DNA of 64,000 bases from an uncultured Eubacterium sp. (GTDB lineage Bacteria > Bacillota > Clostridia > Lachnospirales > Lachnospiraceae). The notes below the pieces were generated by a model. The model did no database searches. It saw nothing but the letters and a program-made list of their open reading frames with translations, and was not told where the DNA came from. Each line of letters begins with the position of its first letter. The first letter of the stretch is position 1. The translations under genes and the position numbers were made by a program. Shown here piece by piece: positions 23,790 through 33,421 of this stretch. The DNA lies in contig CAJUTM010000016.1 in NCBI GenBank assembly GCA_910589595.1, positions 1-64,000 of the forward strand, in the 5' to 3' direction.

Positions 23790-24281
23790 TTGAAATCTTC
23801 TACTATTTTTTCCATGTTGACTATGACAAAACTTCCTGACGCCTTCGCCATTATTCAGGGCGGCGAACAATATCCGGATATTTCTGGTGTCGCAAATTTT
23901 TATCGTCCTAGGTGGGACTCCGGCGTCGTATTGGAAATTGAACTCAGCCATCTCCCTAATACAAAAGAATATTCCCCCCGCTTTATGGGACTTCATATAC
24001 ACGAAAATGGAAACTGCAGTCAAAACATGGCGCATACCGGCAATCACTACAATCCGACCAATGCCGACCATCCTTACCATTTAGGCGATTTGCCATCCGT
24101 CCTCAACAGTGACGGCTATTCTTATATGGCCGTATACGACAGCTTCCTGTCAATAGAAGAAATCATAGGAAAATCGGTTATTCTCCACAACAGACGGGAC
24201 GATTTCGTCACTCAGCCGTCCGGCGATTCCGGAGAAAAAATTGCCTGCGGCGTCATTCGGCCCGTTGCAGGGCTTTTATAG
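23790..24281 (+). CDS. Cu/Zn superoxide dismutase-like protein
   Basis: A protein of about 163 residues with the Cu/Zn SOD pattern. H-I-H-E-N-G holds two copper ligands, G-N-H-Y-N-P the bridging His, H-P-Y-H-L-G-D-L-P the zinc ligands, and V-I-L-H-N-R-R-D-D-F the fourth copper His; both disulfide cysteines (N-C-S and A-C-G-V-I) are present. The active-site Arg that precedes I/L-A-C-G-V-I in classical enzymes is Lys here. No signal peptide is evident, unusual because bacterial SodC is usually exported. The TTG at 23790, five bases after GGAGG, is preferred to the ATG at 23778 that overlaps that site. It overlaps lacZ tail to tail by 29 bases. Confidence 0.85.
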   Translation: MKSSTIFSMLTMTKLPDAFAIIQGGEQYPDISGVANFYRPRWDSGVVLEIELSHLPNTKEYSPRFMGLHIHENGNCSQNMAHTGNHYNPTNADHPYHLGDLPSVLNSDGYSYMAVYDSFLSIEEIIGKSVILHNRRDDFVTQPSGDSGEKIACGVIRPVAGLL

Positions 24282-27200
24282 CAAAAGCTAATGTTCGGGG
24301 CTGCTCTGCGGGCAGACGGTATTCGTCATGCACGGGAGCGCCCCACGAATCATCGCCTCCCACGCCCATTTGCGCCGCTGCGACACGCACCCATGTATAC
24401 CTTTGAGGCCCCAGTTCTTCCCGACAGCCGGCATGCTCCAATTCCGCTGCCGAGTAAGGTAAAATACTCATTTCGAATGATTCCCCGACTGATGACAACC
24501 GTACGCCGCTACCTTCATCATCCCGCAATTCCACGTATCTGACGCCGGTTCTGTTGCCACATTCCTGCGGATTGAGATATCCGGAAAAATTATCCCATAC
24601 CGTCGAAGCAAATTTCCCAAGACGCGCCCCTTCCGCGCGGTCACAGTAATTTTCTTCCGGCCCCATGCCGTAATATGTAAAATGTTGCAACTCTTTTCCC
24701 ATCTGCCAGTCCAGTGCAAATACCGGCATATCAGGCAAACCGGAAACGCCCGGATATTCCACACGAATTAGGAGGCTGCCGTCCGCATATGCCTCATACG
24801 ATACAATATAGGAAAACGATGGATACGAAGGCGTCTCATAGGTAAAATACAGTTTTATACTCTCCTCGCCCCTCTCCTGCCGGAACAAATCCCCGCAATG
24901 CCGTGCATACTCTCCCGCAATCGCCCACTGTGCCGCCTCAAACGGATAATCGGCGCCACAATCGTTGTCCGTCTTCGCACGCCAGAAACTGATTCGCGGT
25001 ATGCGGCTGACATATTCAATTCCGTCATAGATAAGAGAACATATTCCCCCCATGCGCAAATCAAACATCATGGAAAAATTCTCACCGTAAACACCGATAC
25101 AGCAATTTCCTTCAGCAATCCGCATGTCCGTCGGCGATTCTGTTTTCCGCGCGCACGGATCTTTCTCTTCCACGACAAACACTTCCTGTACAAAAGCCAC
25201 CTCATGGCCTTTTTCTGCCCAAACCGTATCTTCTGCCAGACGGGCAATAACATGCCAGACATACTCTCCGGCAGCCTCCGGCTCTTCTCTGCGGATTTTC
25301 AGGCATCCGCTCTCCCCCGCAGGAACATTGAGAAAATACTCTTCCTTTTGCTGCACTTCTCCCTCCCGTTCCAAACGCACCTCGAATACAAGGCGGCTTG
25401 TATCAATAAATAAATTGTGATTGCTGACAATCAGCTCATCATCATCCAAATGCATGCGGATATCGGCGTATAACGCTTTTACATCCTGCATCTTCGGCGA
25501 TGGCATACGATTTGCATAGACGATACCATCGGTACAAAAACCATAATCGCATGGGCGGTCTCCAAAATCCCCGCCAACAGCCAGCGCTTTTTCACCATTC
25601 TCATCCATACGGTATAATGCCTGATCAATATAATCCCATATAAACCCGCCCTGAAAATTCGCATAGACATCTGCCAGCTCCATATAATGTTTCATCCCTC
25701 CCAGCGAGTTGCCCATGGCATGCATATATTCACACAGAATAAAAGACCGTTGCGGATTCTCTCTCAGAAATGCTTCGATATTTTCTATTTTCTCGTACAT
25801 ACGGCTCTCAACATCCGGCAGGGATTGATAGCGTTTATTGTGGAACACCCCTTCGTAATGTATGAGACGACGGCTGTCTTTTTCCCGAAAATATGCGGCC
25901 ATCGCGGCGATATTATCGCCGCAGTAAGATTCATTGCCACAAGACCAGAATAAAATGCTGACATGATTTTTATCTCTCTCGTACATCGACGCCGCACGGT
26001 CAAGAACATTTTGCCGCCACTCCGGAAACGACGCCGGAACATTCCAAGTCGGATTAATATCATCGCGCAGCATCCATGTTCCATGAGTTTCCAGATTCGT
26101 CTCGTCAATAACATAAATTCCGTATTCGTCACAGAGCTCATACCATCTCGACTGATTTGGATAATGACTTGTTCTCACCGCATTAATATTGTTTTTCTTT
26201 AATAAACGGATATCATAGAGCATCTCCTCTTCTCCAATCGCCCTACCTTTATCGACGGAAAACTCATGGCGGTTGACCCCCTTAAACACAATCCTCTTTC
26301 CGTTCAGATACAGTACGCCGCCACGCTTTTCAAATGTCCGGAAGCCAACTTTTGTTCTGGCAACTTCGATTAGTTCGCCCTCCCGTCCAAGCACTTCAAC
26401 ATATAAAGTATAGAGAGACGGCTGTTCCGCACTCCACGGTGAGACTACGGCAATTGTTCCCTCTCCGTACCAGTTTGCCGACGTGACCGGACTTTTCTGC
26501 TCCCAAACGATATTGTCTGTGCTGTCCCGCAGCACACAGCGCACCGACGAAGCCGCTCCCTCTTTCGTAAAGGCAAGTTCGCAGTCAATGCCGAGAAGCC
26601 CCTCTCCGCTTTCCGCACGGTAATCTGCCGTCACCGACAAATCTCTCACATGAGCTGCCGGTACCGCATAGACATATACCTCTCGGAAAATACCAAAAAA
26701 GGACCAGAAGTCCTGATCTTCCAGCCAGCTGGCCGTACTCCGCTGATAGACTTCTACCGCTAACTTATTATTCTCCTTTTGCAAATATGGCGTAATGCAA
26801 AACTCAGAGGGGGTAAAGGAATCTTCACTGTAGCCGGCAAATTGGCCGTTCAGCCATACGCAGAAAGCAGTCTCCACTCCCTGAAAAGACAGGAAAACAT
26901 CTTTTTCAAGCCATTCATCGCCAACATCAAAATATTTCACATAACTTCCCACCGCATTATGTATTTTGGGAATCTCCGGAGGATATATCTCCTCCACGCC
27001 ATCCCATGGATACATAACATTGACATACTGGCAGCGTCCGTATCCCTGCAGTTGAATATGGGCTGGCACTTCAATCGTATCGGCAGCCGCCATATCAAAA
27101 TCCTGTTTATAAAAATCCGCCACCCGATTCTGCAGACAGTCAGCATAAAAAAACTGCCATTTGCCATTTAGCGACTGACGCAGCCTGCCTTTCGGGTATT

Positions 27201-27303
27201 CCTCCATTTCTTCGTACGATTGAAAAAATAAGTGGTCGGAATGAGCCTTTTCCCGATTTACCTGAAAAACATCCGGCTCCTCCAGCCATTGAAGATAATT
27301 CAT
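24253..27303 (-). CDS. lacZ: Beta-galactosidase, glycoside hydrolase family 2
   Basis: A 1016-residue LacZ-type enzyme, full length for the family. The order is sugar-binding domain, immunoglobulin-like domain, TIM barrel and C-terminal beta-galactosidase small-chain domain. The acid/base Glu is in W-S-C-G-N-E-S, the nucleophilic Glu in I-L-C-E-Y-M-H-A-M-G-N-S, and the D-E-T-N-L-E-T-H-G segment precedes them. It hydrolyses lactose and other beta-galactosides in the cytosol; there is no signal peptide. No lactose permease or lac regulator is adjacent. Its 3' end overlaps the SOD gene. Confidence 0.96.
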   Translation of the reverse strand: MNYLQWLEEPDVFQVNREKAHSDHLFFQSYEEMEEYPKGRLRQSLNGKWQFFYADCLQNRVADFYKQDFDMAAADTIEVPAHIQLQGYGRCQYVNVMYPWDGVEEIYPPEIPKIHNAVGSYVKYFDVGDEWLEKDVFLSFQGVETAFCVWLNGQFAGYSEDSFTPSEFCITPYLQKENNKLAVEVYQRSTASWLEDQDFWSFFGIFREVYVYAVPAAHVRDLSVTADYRAESGEGLLGIDCELAFTKEGAASSVRCVLRDSTDNIVWEQKSPVTSANWYGEGTIAVVSPWSAEQPSLYTLYVEVLGREGELIEVARTKVGFRTFEKRGGVLYLNGKRIVFKGVNRHEFSVDKGRAIGEEEMLYDIRLLKKNNINAVRTSHYPNQSRWYELCDEYGIYVIDETNLETHGTWMLRDDINPTWNVPASFPEWRQNVLDRAASMYERDKNHVSILFWSCGNESYCGDNIAAMAAYFREKDSRRLIHYEGVFHNKRYQSLPDVESRMYEKIENIEAFLRENPQRSFILCEYMHAMGNSLGGMKHYMELADVYANFQGGFIWDYIDQALYRMDENGEKALAVGGDFGDRPCDYGFCTDGIVYANRMPSPKMQDVKALYADIRMHLDDDELIVSNHNLFIDTSRLVFEVRLEREGEVQQKEEYFLNVPAGESGCLKIRREEPEAAGEYVWHVIARLAEDTVWAEKGHEVAFVQEVFVVEEKDPCARKTESPTDMRIAEGNCCIGVYGENFSMMFDLRMGGICSLIYDGIEYVSRIPRISFWRAKTDNDCGADYPFEAAQWAIAGEYARHCGDLFRQERGEESIKLYFTYETPSYPSFSYIVSYEAYADGSLLIRVEYPGVSGLPDMPVFALDWQMGKELQHFTYYGMGPEENYCDRAEGARLGKFASTVWDNFSGYLNPQECGNRTGVRYVELRDDEGSGVRLSSVGESFEMSILPYSAAELEHAGCREELGPQRYTWVRVAAAQMGVGGDDSWGAPVHDEYRLPAEQPRTLAFAIKALQRAE

Positions 27304-27346
27304 TTTAGCACTCTCCTTTCTTTTACACGGCGCAAAGTACCGCCGT

Positions 27347-29386
27347 TTACAACAGGCTTCCCACCTGAAATATTACAAATGATACAAACCATGCCACGAG
27401 CAATTGAAAACCGGCGGTCAACGCAGTAAATTTCCAACTTGAACTTTCTCTCCGTATCGTAACCAAAGTAGCAAAACAAGGAATATACAACAGACAGAAT
27501 ACCATCAGACAATAGGCATTCAGCATACCGAAGCCACCGCCCGCCAACGCATCGTGAAGAGCGTTCATGCCGGCAGCGGAATTTACATTGGCAATGCCAA
27601 ACAAAACGGCGCAGCTGGACACCACAACTTCTTTTGCCGAGATTCCGGCGACCAGCGCTACCGCCAACTGCCAGTATCCCAGACCGGCAGGCACCAGTAC
27701 TGGAACAAGAAGACGGCCGAGGATAGCTCCGAAACTCTCCGTCATATCCTGCGTATAACCGCCAGTGCCAAAATTGAGCAAAATCCACATGACAACCGAG
27801 GCAAGAAAGATTACCGTGCCCGCTTTCGTTAAATAATCTTTTACTTTCTCCCAAACAAAAATCCATATCGTTCTCGCACTTGGCGCCTTGTATTCCGGAA
27901 GCTCAATCAACAGCATTCCCGTCGCCTTTTTGCGGTCTGATATGTGCAGAACAAACGCAGTCAGTATCGCCGTCACCATACCGATAAGATACATGGAGTA
28001 GGCGGCAAACATCGCATACTTCCCGAAAAACATCTGGGAGAACAAGATGTAAATCGGCAATCTGGCGCTACATGACATAAACGGCGTCACAAGCATTGTT
28101 TTCATGCGGTCTTTCTTATCTTCCAGCGCCCGCGAAGCCATAATCGCCGGCACCGAACAGCCAAAACCGAGCACCATCGGAATAAAGGCACGTCCCGACA
28201 AACCGATTTTCCCCATGACTCCGTCCATAATATAGGCCACGCGCGCCATATAGCCGCTGTCCTCGAGAAACGCCAGCGCCAGAAAGAGAATAAAAATATT
28301 CGGCAAAAATGTAAGAATCCCGCCGACTCCGGTAATGATTCCGTCGACAACGAGCGACGTCACTACCGGATGTACATGCCAGCGGGCAAAGAGGCTGCTG
28401 ACCGCATGGCAGAGCCATTCCACAGCCGTTTCAAAATAACCGGCTATCCAGTCGCCGAGCGTAAATGTCAGCACGAAAACAAAAGCCATAATCACAAGAA
28501 ATATCGGAATGCCGAACACCCGATGCGTCAAAAAGCGGTCGGCTCTATTTGTTGTCTCCGCTTTCTCCGCTTTATTGACTAACACTTCATTGACAATTTC
28601 TTCGATAAATTCATACTTTTGATTAATAATATCCGACTCATAACTCCGCTCAATGATTGCCGATAAATCAAGCGGATATTTTTCCATCAGTTCCTTATCC
28701 TGCTCCAGCAATTTAATGGCGCACCAGCGAAGATTCTGCACTTGCGGGTACTTCTCCGACAATTCTGCGGATATCAAATCAATTTTATCCTCAATCTCAT
28801 CACAATAGACCATTACGTGTTCCGCATGGTGATTATGCTGGTGCCGCGATACTTCCGTGTGATGATGTTCCAGACGGTCGGGCGATACCGCGTCTTTATG
28901 ATGAGCCACCGCGTGCATGAGAATGCCAAGACCGGTACGCCGGCGGGCCGATACGGGAATCACCGGAATCCCCAACATCTCCGGCAACCGGTGTAAATCA
29001 ATCTCCATTCCCCGCTTCTCCACAATATCCATCATATTGAGTGCCAACACAACCGGCTTCCCCAATTCGAGAAGCTGCAGTGTCAGATAAAGATTTCTCT
29101 CGAGGGAAGAGGCGTCGGCGACATCGACGATGACATCCACGTCATCACTCATAATATACTGCCGCGCCACCTGCTCCTCCATCGTATAAGAAGTGAGGCT
29201 GTATGTGCCGGGCAAATCTACCAGCCGGTAACTGTGATTGTGATAGTTTACCGCACCCTCAATCTTCTCGACCGTGACTCCGGGCCAGTTTGCCACTTTT
29301 AAGTTGGCTCCGGTAAAAGCGTTATACAATGTCGTCTTACCACAGTTCGGATTACCGATAAACCCTACCGTCAGATTTTCACTCAC
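27347..29386 (-). CDS. feoB: Ferrous iron transport protein B
   Basis: A 679-residue Fe(II) transporter. The N-terminal G domain has G1 G-N-P-N-C-G-K-T-T, G3 D-L-P-G-T-Y-S-L and G4 N-M-M-D, followed by membrane Gate and core regions with F-G-C-S-V-P-A-I and S-C-S-A-R-L-P-I, the conserved Cys-containing motifs. Ten histidines lie between residues 162 and 190, an insert between the G domain and the helical switch region that may bind metal. It overlaps feoA by four bases (ATGA). It imports ferrous iron under anaerobic conditions. Confidence 0.96.
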   Translation of the reverse strand: MSENLTVGFIGNPNCGKTTLYNAFTGANLKVANWPGVTVEKIEGAVNYHNHSYRLVDLPGTYSLTSYTMEEQVARQYIMSDDVDVIVDVADASSLERNLYLTLQLLELGKPVVLALNMMDIVEKRGMEIDLHRLPEMLGIPVIPVSARRRTGLGILMHAVAHHKDAVSPDRLEHHHTEVSRHQHNHHAEHVMVYCDEIEDKIDLISAELSEKYPQVQNLRWCAIKLLEQDKELMEKYPLDLSAIIERSYESDIINQKYEFIEEIVNEVLVNKAEKAETTNRADRFLTHRVFGIPIFLVIMAFVFVLTFTLGDWIAGYFETAVEWLCHAVSSLFARWHVHPVVTSLVVDGIITGVGGILTFLPNIFILFLALAFLEDSGYMARVAYIMDGVMGKIGLSGRAFIPMVLGFGCSVPAIMASRALEDKKDRMKTMLVTPFMSCSARLPIYILFSQMFFGKYAMFAAYSMYLIGMVTAILTAFVLHISDRKKATGMLLIELPEYKAPSARTIWIFVWEKVKDYLTKAGTVIFLASVVMWILLNFGTGGYTQDMTESFGAILGRLLVPVLVPAGLGYWQLAVALVAGISAKEVVVSSCAVLFGIANVNSAAGMNALHDALAGGGFGMLNAYCLMVFCLLYIPCFATLVTIRRESSSWKFTALTAGFQLLVAWFVSFVIFQVGSLL

Positions 29387-29610
29387 TGCACAACCTCCTT
29401 TACCTCAATGTTTTTCGTTATGCCGCGTCCCAGCGCAAAGCGCGCCCCCCGCACATGTACAATCATCGTACCGCACCTTTTTCTGTTTAAAACAGAAATC
29501 GGAGTTCCCTTTGTCATCCCTAACGCCTCTAAACGCTTTTCCGTCTGGAGAGGTAGCGTTATAGACTCAATCACATAGGTACTCCGAATTTGTCCTTTCC
29601 GTAATTCCAT
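29383..29610 (-). CDS. feoA: Ferrous iron transport protein A
   Basis: A 75-residue SH3-like protein that works with FeoB. The pattern L-G-M-T-K-G-T-P-I-S-V-L and G-A-R-F-A-L-G-R-G-I is the FeoA family core. The ATG at 29610, with AAGGAG ten bases upstream, gives the usual length; the ATG at 29646 would overlap the acetyltransferase gene. It is translationally coupled to feoB. Confidence 0.92.
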   Translation of the reverse strand: MELRKGQIRSTYVIESITLPLQTEKRLEALGMTKGTPISVLNRKRCGTMIVHVRGARFALGRGITKNIEVKEVVQ

Positions 29611-29624
29611 CGTATCTGTTCTCC

Positions 29625-30056
29625 TTACATTGTATCCGCTTTCCACACCAATAGAATTTCCTTTTCATTCGTTCCCGAATCCACCTGTTCAGACTGCACT
29701 TTAAATCCCTCTCTCATATAAAAGTGAACAGCCCTTGGATTTTTTTCATATGCTGCCAACGTCAATTCTTCCTGCTTCGTTTTCAAATAGTCCAAAAGAG
29801 CCTTGCCAATTCCCCGCCCCCTTGCCTTTTCGTCCACGAACAGTCCCATTACCATCAATTCCATCGAACCGACAAAGCCGAGAATATGCCCCGCTTCTTC
29901 CCATACATAGACAGAAGCAATTTCCATAATACGGCTTACCTCGGTAAAGTTATCTTTCCAATACTTTGCCGGAATAAAGTTATGTACCTGCAAGTTGCTA
30001 AACAGCCAGATTTCCATAACTTCTTCATGGTCGTTTGCCTCATATGCACGAATCAT
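29625..30056 (-). CDS. GNAT family N-acetyltransferase
   Basis: A 143-residue acetyltransferase. The acetyl-CoA loop A-R-G-R-G-I-G-K-A-L-L-D-Y and the C-terminal A-V-H-F-Y-M-R-E-G-F-K motif are intact. The opening M-I-R-A-Y-E-A-N-D-H-E-E-V and the I-P-A-K-Y-W segment match an uncharacterized YjaB-like branch. It lies immediately downstream of the CbiT-like gene (four bases) and 14 bases upstream of feoA, so it is likely part of the same transcript. Confidence 0.87.
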   Translation of the reverse strand: MIRAYEANDHEEVMEIWLFSNLQVHNFIPAKYWKDNFTEVSRIMEIASVYVWEEAGHILGFVGSMELMVMGLFVDEKARGRGIGKALLDYLKTKQEELTLAAYEKNPRAVHFYMREGFKVQSEQVDSGTNEKEILLVWKADTM

Positions 30057-30060
30057 ATAG

Positions 30061-30963
30061 CTATATTCCCTTTCCTGTTATAATCCACGGCGCCGGCTGC
30101 TGTTTGAACGAGTGATTGCTCCCCAAACAGGAAACGGCAACCTGTATTGTCTGCACATCCATAATTCCCATCTTCTCTAACATCTCTTTTGCCCCTGCCG
30201 CCACAAGAAAATCCAGCGTATATATGACAACCTGAATCTGCGGATTCAGCTTTTTAAGACAGGCCAGCTCCTGATCCATGCTGGCAGACGCAACTAAAAA
30301 CACAAGCGACGGCACCGGACAGTCTTTCATACTGTTCTCGTCCACATGGTCGATAATAATGACATTGTGCAGGCCAAAATGCTGTACATTATCTTCCATC
30401 GTATCACGGTCTGCCTGATTGTATTCCACGGCAATAACCGTTCCTTCCGGTGCGAGCAGGGCGGCCTCAATGGCAATGCTTTCCCCGCCGATTACACAAA
30501 TATCATCCGCTGTATCAACCATCATTTTATTTAATATAATCGCCCGAATCTCACTGCCCACATACTGAATGGAACCCTTGCGGAACAGTTCGTTGCCGAT
30601 ACCAATCTTTGCCGTATTGCGCGCTTGCGGATTGACAATCAGCATTCCCGCCGAGGCATTGATTCCGCGGTCAATCATATCCTTAACTTTTCTGTTGTAT
30701 ACTTGTCCTTCCGGTTCGGAGCCCTCGTTGTACCAGACGTCGCACTCTCCGAGCCCAGCGTTCCACAGGCGGTAAAAAATATCTTCGATTCCGGCATTGC
30801 TGAATACCATCGTCGTCTTATGCGATTCCACCGTGGGAATGATATTTTTATTTTTCTTTGTAATATCAATAATCTTTACGTGTTCCAAATCAATCGTTGC
30901 ATTCTTGGCATAATACTGAAGCCATGACAAAATCACCTCATTCGTAAAAATCTGTTCCGTCAT
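30061..30963 (-). CDS. CobL/CbiT-like methyltransferase homologue, degenerate
   Basis: A 300-residue protein whose C-terminal half has the CbiT (precorrin-6B C15-methyltransferase/decarboxylase) layout: an initial G-S-I-Q-Y-V-G-S-E-I-R-A segment, then S-I-A-I-E-A-A-L-L-A-P-E-G-T-V-I-A-V-E and D-N-V-Q-H-F-G-L-H-N-V. The SAM motif I, normally D-x-G-x-G-x-G, reads C-V-I-G-G-E-S, so cofactor binding is doubtful. The N-terminal half vaguely resembles a CbiE-like domain. No other cobalamin genes are nearby. A diverged relative with a new role is as likely as an enzyme of the pathway. The ATG at 30963 has AAGGAGGG upstream. Confidence 0.55.
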   Translation of the reverse strand: MTEQIFTNEVILSWLQYYAKNATIDLEHVKIIDITKKNKNIIPTVESHKTTMVFSNAGIEDIFYRLWNAGLGECDVWYNEGSEPEGQVYNRKVKDMIDRGINASAGMLIVNPQARNTAKIGIGNELFRKGSIQYVGSEIRAIILNKMMVDTADDICVIGGESIAIEAALLAPEGTVIAVEYNQADRDTMEDNVQHFGLHNVIIIDHVDENSMKDCPVPSLVFLVASASMDQELACLKKLNPQIQVVIYTLDFLVAAGAKEMLEKMGIMDVQTIQVAVSCLGSNHSFKQQPAPWIITGKGI

Positions 30964-31109
30964 AGAATCCCTCCTTTTTATCGATTCCCGCCAAACCCGA
31001 TAACAGGCTTTGAGGACATTTTGTGTATTGCTCTGTACCACATAAAAACTACTTTTATTATACTCTTTTCCTGTTTATTCATCAATGCCAAAATAAATCA
31101 AAAATACCT

Positions 31110-32126
31110 TTATGACACTAAAATCTTCATCTGCTTCACGAGTTCCCCAATCTTTTCATCTCTCGTGAGACCGTGTACAATTTCAAAACAATAGAGCGCC
31201 CCGTCAAACATCTGCCGGTTCATAAACTGCTCGCCCATTCCGACAGCCAGATTAACAATATCGCCGTTCGGTGCACAGGCGAAGCCATTTTTTGCGGCAA
31301 GCCGCTCCAGCTCTTTCTTCGCCGGCATTTTAGCCGTTTTGCCGGTTTTATTCTGCAATTCTTTCATCAGACTCTGCGCCACAGTATTGTCCGGCGCAAA
31401 CTGAAGACTCAGTTGACAACAGGCAAGAGCAGCCTGCCACTCCTGTTTTTCCGCAAAATAGCCGGCAAAATTGCAATAGCACCCCGCCACGTCATCCGCC
31501 TTGTAAAGATAAGGGAAAATGCTGCGATTCAGTTCCGCATATTCTTCCATCTCCCCCGTGACCCGGAAAATATCCATATAAGCAAAGGCAATCGGCGCGC
31601 TCACCGGATTCCAGCGCCTTGCTTTCTCCAGCACGCCGCGCGCTGCGGACAAATTATTTTGCTCCATCAGCAGAAGACCGTGCTGATAGTAGATATCGGC
31701 AAACGGAAAATCCGCTTTGATTACTTCCCTCCCCGTCTGCATAAATTCCTTTACCATAATTTCCTCAAAAAACTCGGAAAAGGAATAGTATTCACACGCC
31801 GCATTGTCATTGTAAAACTTATTATTATCCGCACGCATTACCAGCTGTTCACTCAGGCGCAACGCACTCTCCCTGTCACCTTGTGCAATATAAGTGCGTA
31901 CTTCCTGCATATGCTTCTGCACTTCCATCAGTTGTTCCCGTTTCATTTCCTCCCGCCCGGAAGACATATCATATAAGAGCCGGCTGCATTCACGCAAAAT
32001 CTCTTCTCCCTGCTCATGCTTCCGATATGTTTCCATCTTTTCCTGTAAATAGGGAATATCCTTTTCTGTGTCTCCGGTAAATCCCTCACGTATCTGTCGC
32101 AAAATCTCATCCGCTGTCTGCTGCAT
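31110..32126 (-). CDS. Tetratricopeptide-like repeat protein
   Basis: A 338-residue soluble helical protein. TPR-like segments are visible (for example L-L-M-E-Q-N-N-L-S-A-A-R-G-V-L-E-K-A-R-R-W-N-P and W-Q-A-A-L-A-C-C-Q-L-S-L-Q-F-A-P-D-N). Such repeats mediate protein contacts; the partner is unknown. The ATG at 32126 with AGGAGGGG upstream is the start. It follows the NSS transporter with a short 25-base gap and may be cotranscribed with it. Confidence 0.75.
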   Translation of the reverse strand: MQQTADEILRQIREGFTGDTEKDIPYLQEKMETYRKHEQGEEILRECSRLLYDMSSGREEMKREQLMEVQKHMQEVRTYIAQGDRESALRLSEQLVMRADNNKFYNDNAACEYYSFSEFFEEIMVKEFMQTGREVIKADFPFADIYYQHGLLLMEQNNLSAARGVLEKARRWNPVSAPIAFAYMDIFRVTGEMEEYAELNRSIFPYLYKADDVAGCYCNFAGYFAEKQEWQAALACCQLSLQFAPDNTVAQSLMKELQNKTGKTAKMPAKKELERLAAKNGFACAPNGDIVNLAVGMGEQFMNRQMFDGALYCFEIVHGLTRDEKIGELVKQMKILVS

Positions 32127-32151
32127 GACGCCGCCCCTCCTGTTCCTGTAT

Positions 32152-33300
32152 TTACAAAATTCCAAACGACTGCAAAAGTAATACTGCCAGCAAAATCGGC
32201 GCTATTACTTTTACCATTACGATATACAAACCGCGCCGGTGAAAAGGATGAACTCCCTGTGTCACCTCATCAATAACCGTCTTCGGCTTCACAACCCAGC
32301 CGATAAGAATACAGGTCAGAAGCGCTACCAACGGCATCAGGCAGTTGTTACTGATATAGTCCATAATGTCTAAAATCTGTCCTTCTGTTCCATTTGGCAA
32401 CGGCAGTTTGAAATAAAATACGTTATAGCCGAGACAGACTACTATACCGCCTATCAGGGCATATGCCGTAACAATAAGCGTACTCTTGTGGCGCGACCAA
32501 TGTTTCGCATCCATAATGCTCGAAACAATCGCCTCCATAACGGACACCGCGGAAGTAATAGCCGCAAAAATAACCATGATAAAAAATAGCAGACCCAGTA
32601 TGGAGCCAATCGCTCCCATCGCATCCATCAGTATAATGAAAAATTCTTTTACCGTAATACTGGTAAAATCCGGAATCAAATATACTTTTACCCCCTGTAA
32701 TCCCGTGCGTGTGACGCCATTGGCATCGGTATGGCTGATTGTCATTGAATAGATTGCCAATCCAATGACAAGAACAAGCAAAACCGGCATCAGCACCTTA
32801 CTGTACTTTTCTATCCCCTTGTTAATTCCGCGGTACACAACAAATGACGTCAGGAAAAGAAATACAAACATCCAGACAATCGGCTCCCAATTGCCGGATA
32901 TAAAACCGTCAAAGAAATTCTCCTGTACTGCCTCTTTACCTGCGCCGGTTAGATAAATGGCAAAATATTTCATAACCCATGCGCCAATCGTACAGTAATA
33001 GGGCAGAATAATCGTAGGCACAAGGCATGTCAGTATACCGAGGCCTTTCCAGCGGGCATGCAGTACGCCGTATGCGGTCAGCGGGCTCTGCGCCGTTTTC
33101 CGTCCAATAGCTATTTCGGTTGTCAGCAGCGCAAAGCCGAATGTTACGGCCAGCACAATATAGCATAAAATAAAAACGCCACCGTGTCCTTTTGCCGCCA
33201 GATATGGAAAACGCCATATATTTCCCAATCCTACGGCGCTGCCTGCCGCCGCCATAACAAAGCCGATAGTTCCCGAAAAATTGCCCCGCTTCTCTTTCAT
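32152..33300 (-). CDS. Neurotransmitter:sodium symporter (NSS) family transporter
   Basis: A 382-residue membrane protein with about ten helices. The family signature A-A-A-G-S-A-V-G-L-G-N-I-W-R-F-P-Y-L is in helix 1, and G-G-x-x-x-x-x-Y binding-site residues follow. These symporters use the sodium gradient to take up amino acids or related amines; bacterial members transport Leu, Trp or Tyr, and the substrate here is open. It is slightly short for the family (usually 430-500), with fewer helices at the C-terminus, a known bacterial variant. The ATG at 33300 precedes the conserved K-R-G-N-F-S-G segment. Confidence 0.9.
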   Translation of the reverse strand: MKEKRGNFSGTIGFVMAAAGSAVGLGNIWRFPYLAAKGHGGVFILCYIVLAVTFGFALLTTEIAIGRKTAQSPLTAYGVLHARWKGLGILTCLVPTIILPYYCTIGAWVMKYFAIYLTGAGKEAVQENFFDGFISGNWEPIVWMFVFLFLTSFVVYRGINKGIEKYSKVLMPVLLVLVIGLAIYSMTISHTDANGVTRTGLQGVKVYLIPDFTSITVKEFFIILMDAMGAIGSILGLLFFIMVIFAAITSAVSVMEAIVSSIMDAKHWSRHKSTLIVTAYALIGGIVVCLGYNVFYFKLPLPNGTEGQILDIMDYISNNCLMPLVALLTCILIGWVVKPKTVIDEVTQGVHPFHRRGLYIVMVKVIAPILLAVLLLQSFGIL

Positions 33301-33421
33301 TTTCCCTTTTCCTTCCTCTTCTTTAAGAAAGAAGAGATGCCTGTCTGTTGCGGACATCCCTTCTCTTAAACTACTCTTTTTGTCTGATTCCTTTACTTCT
33401 TACGCACATGAATAGAATCAT

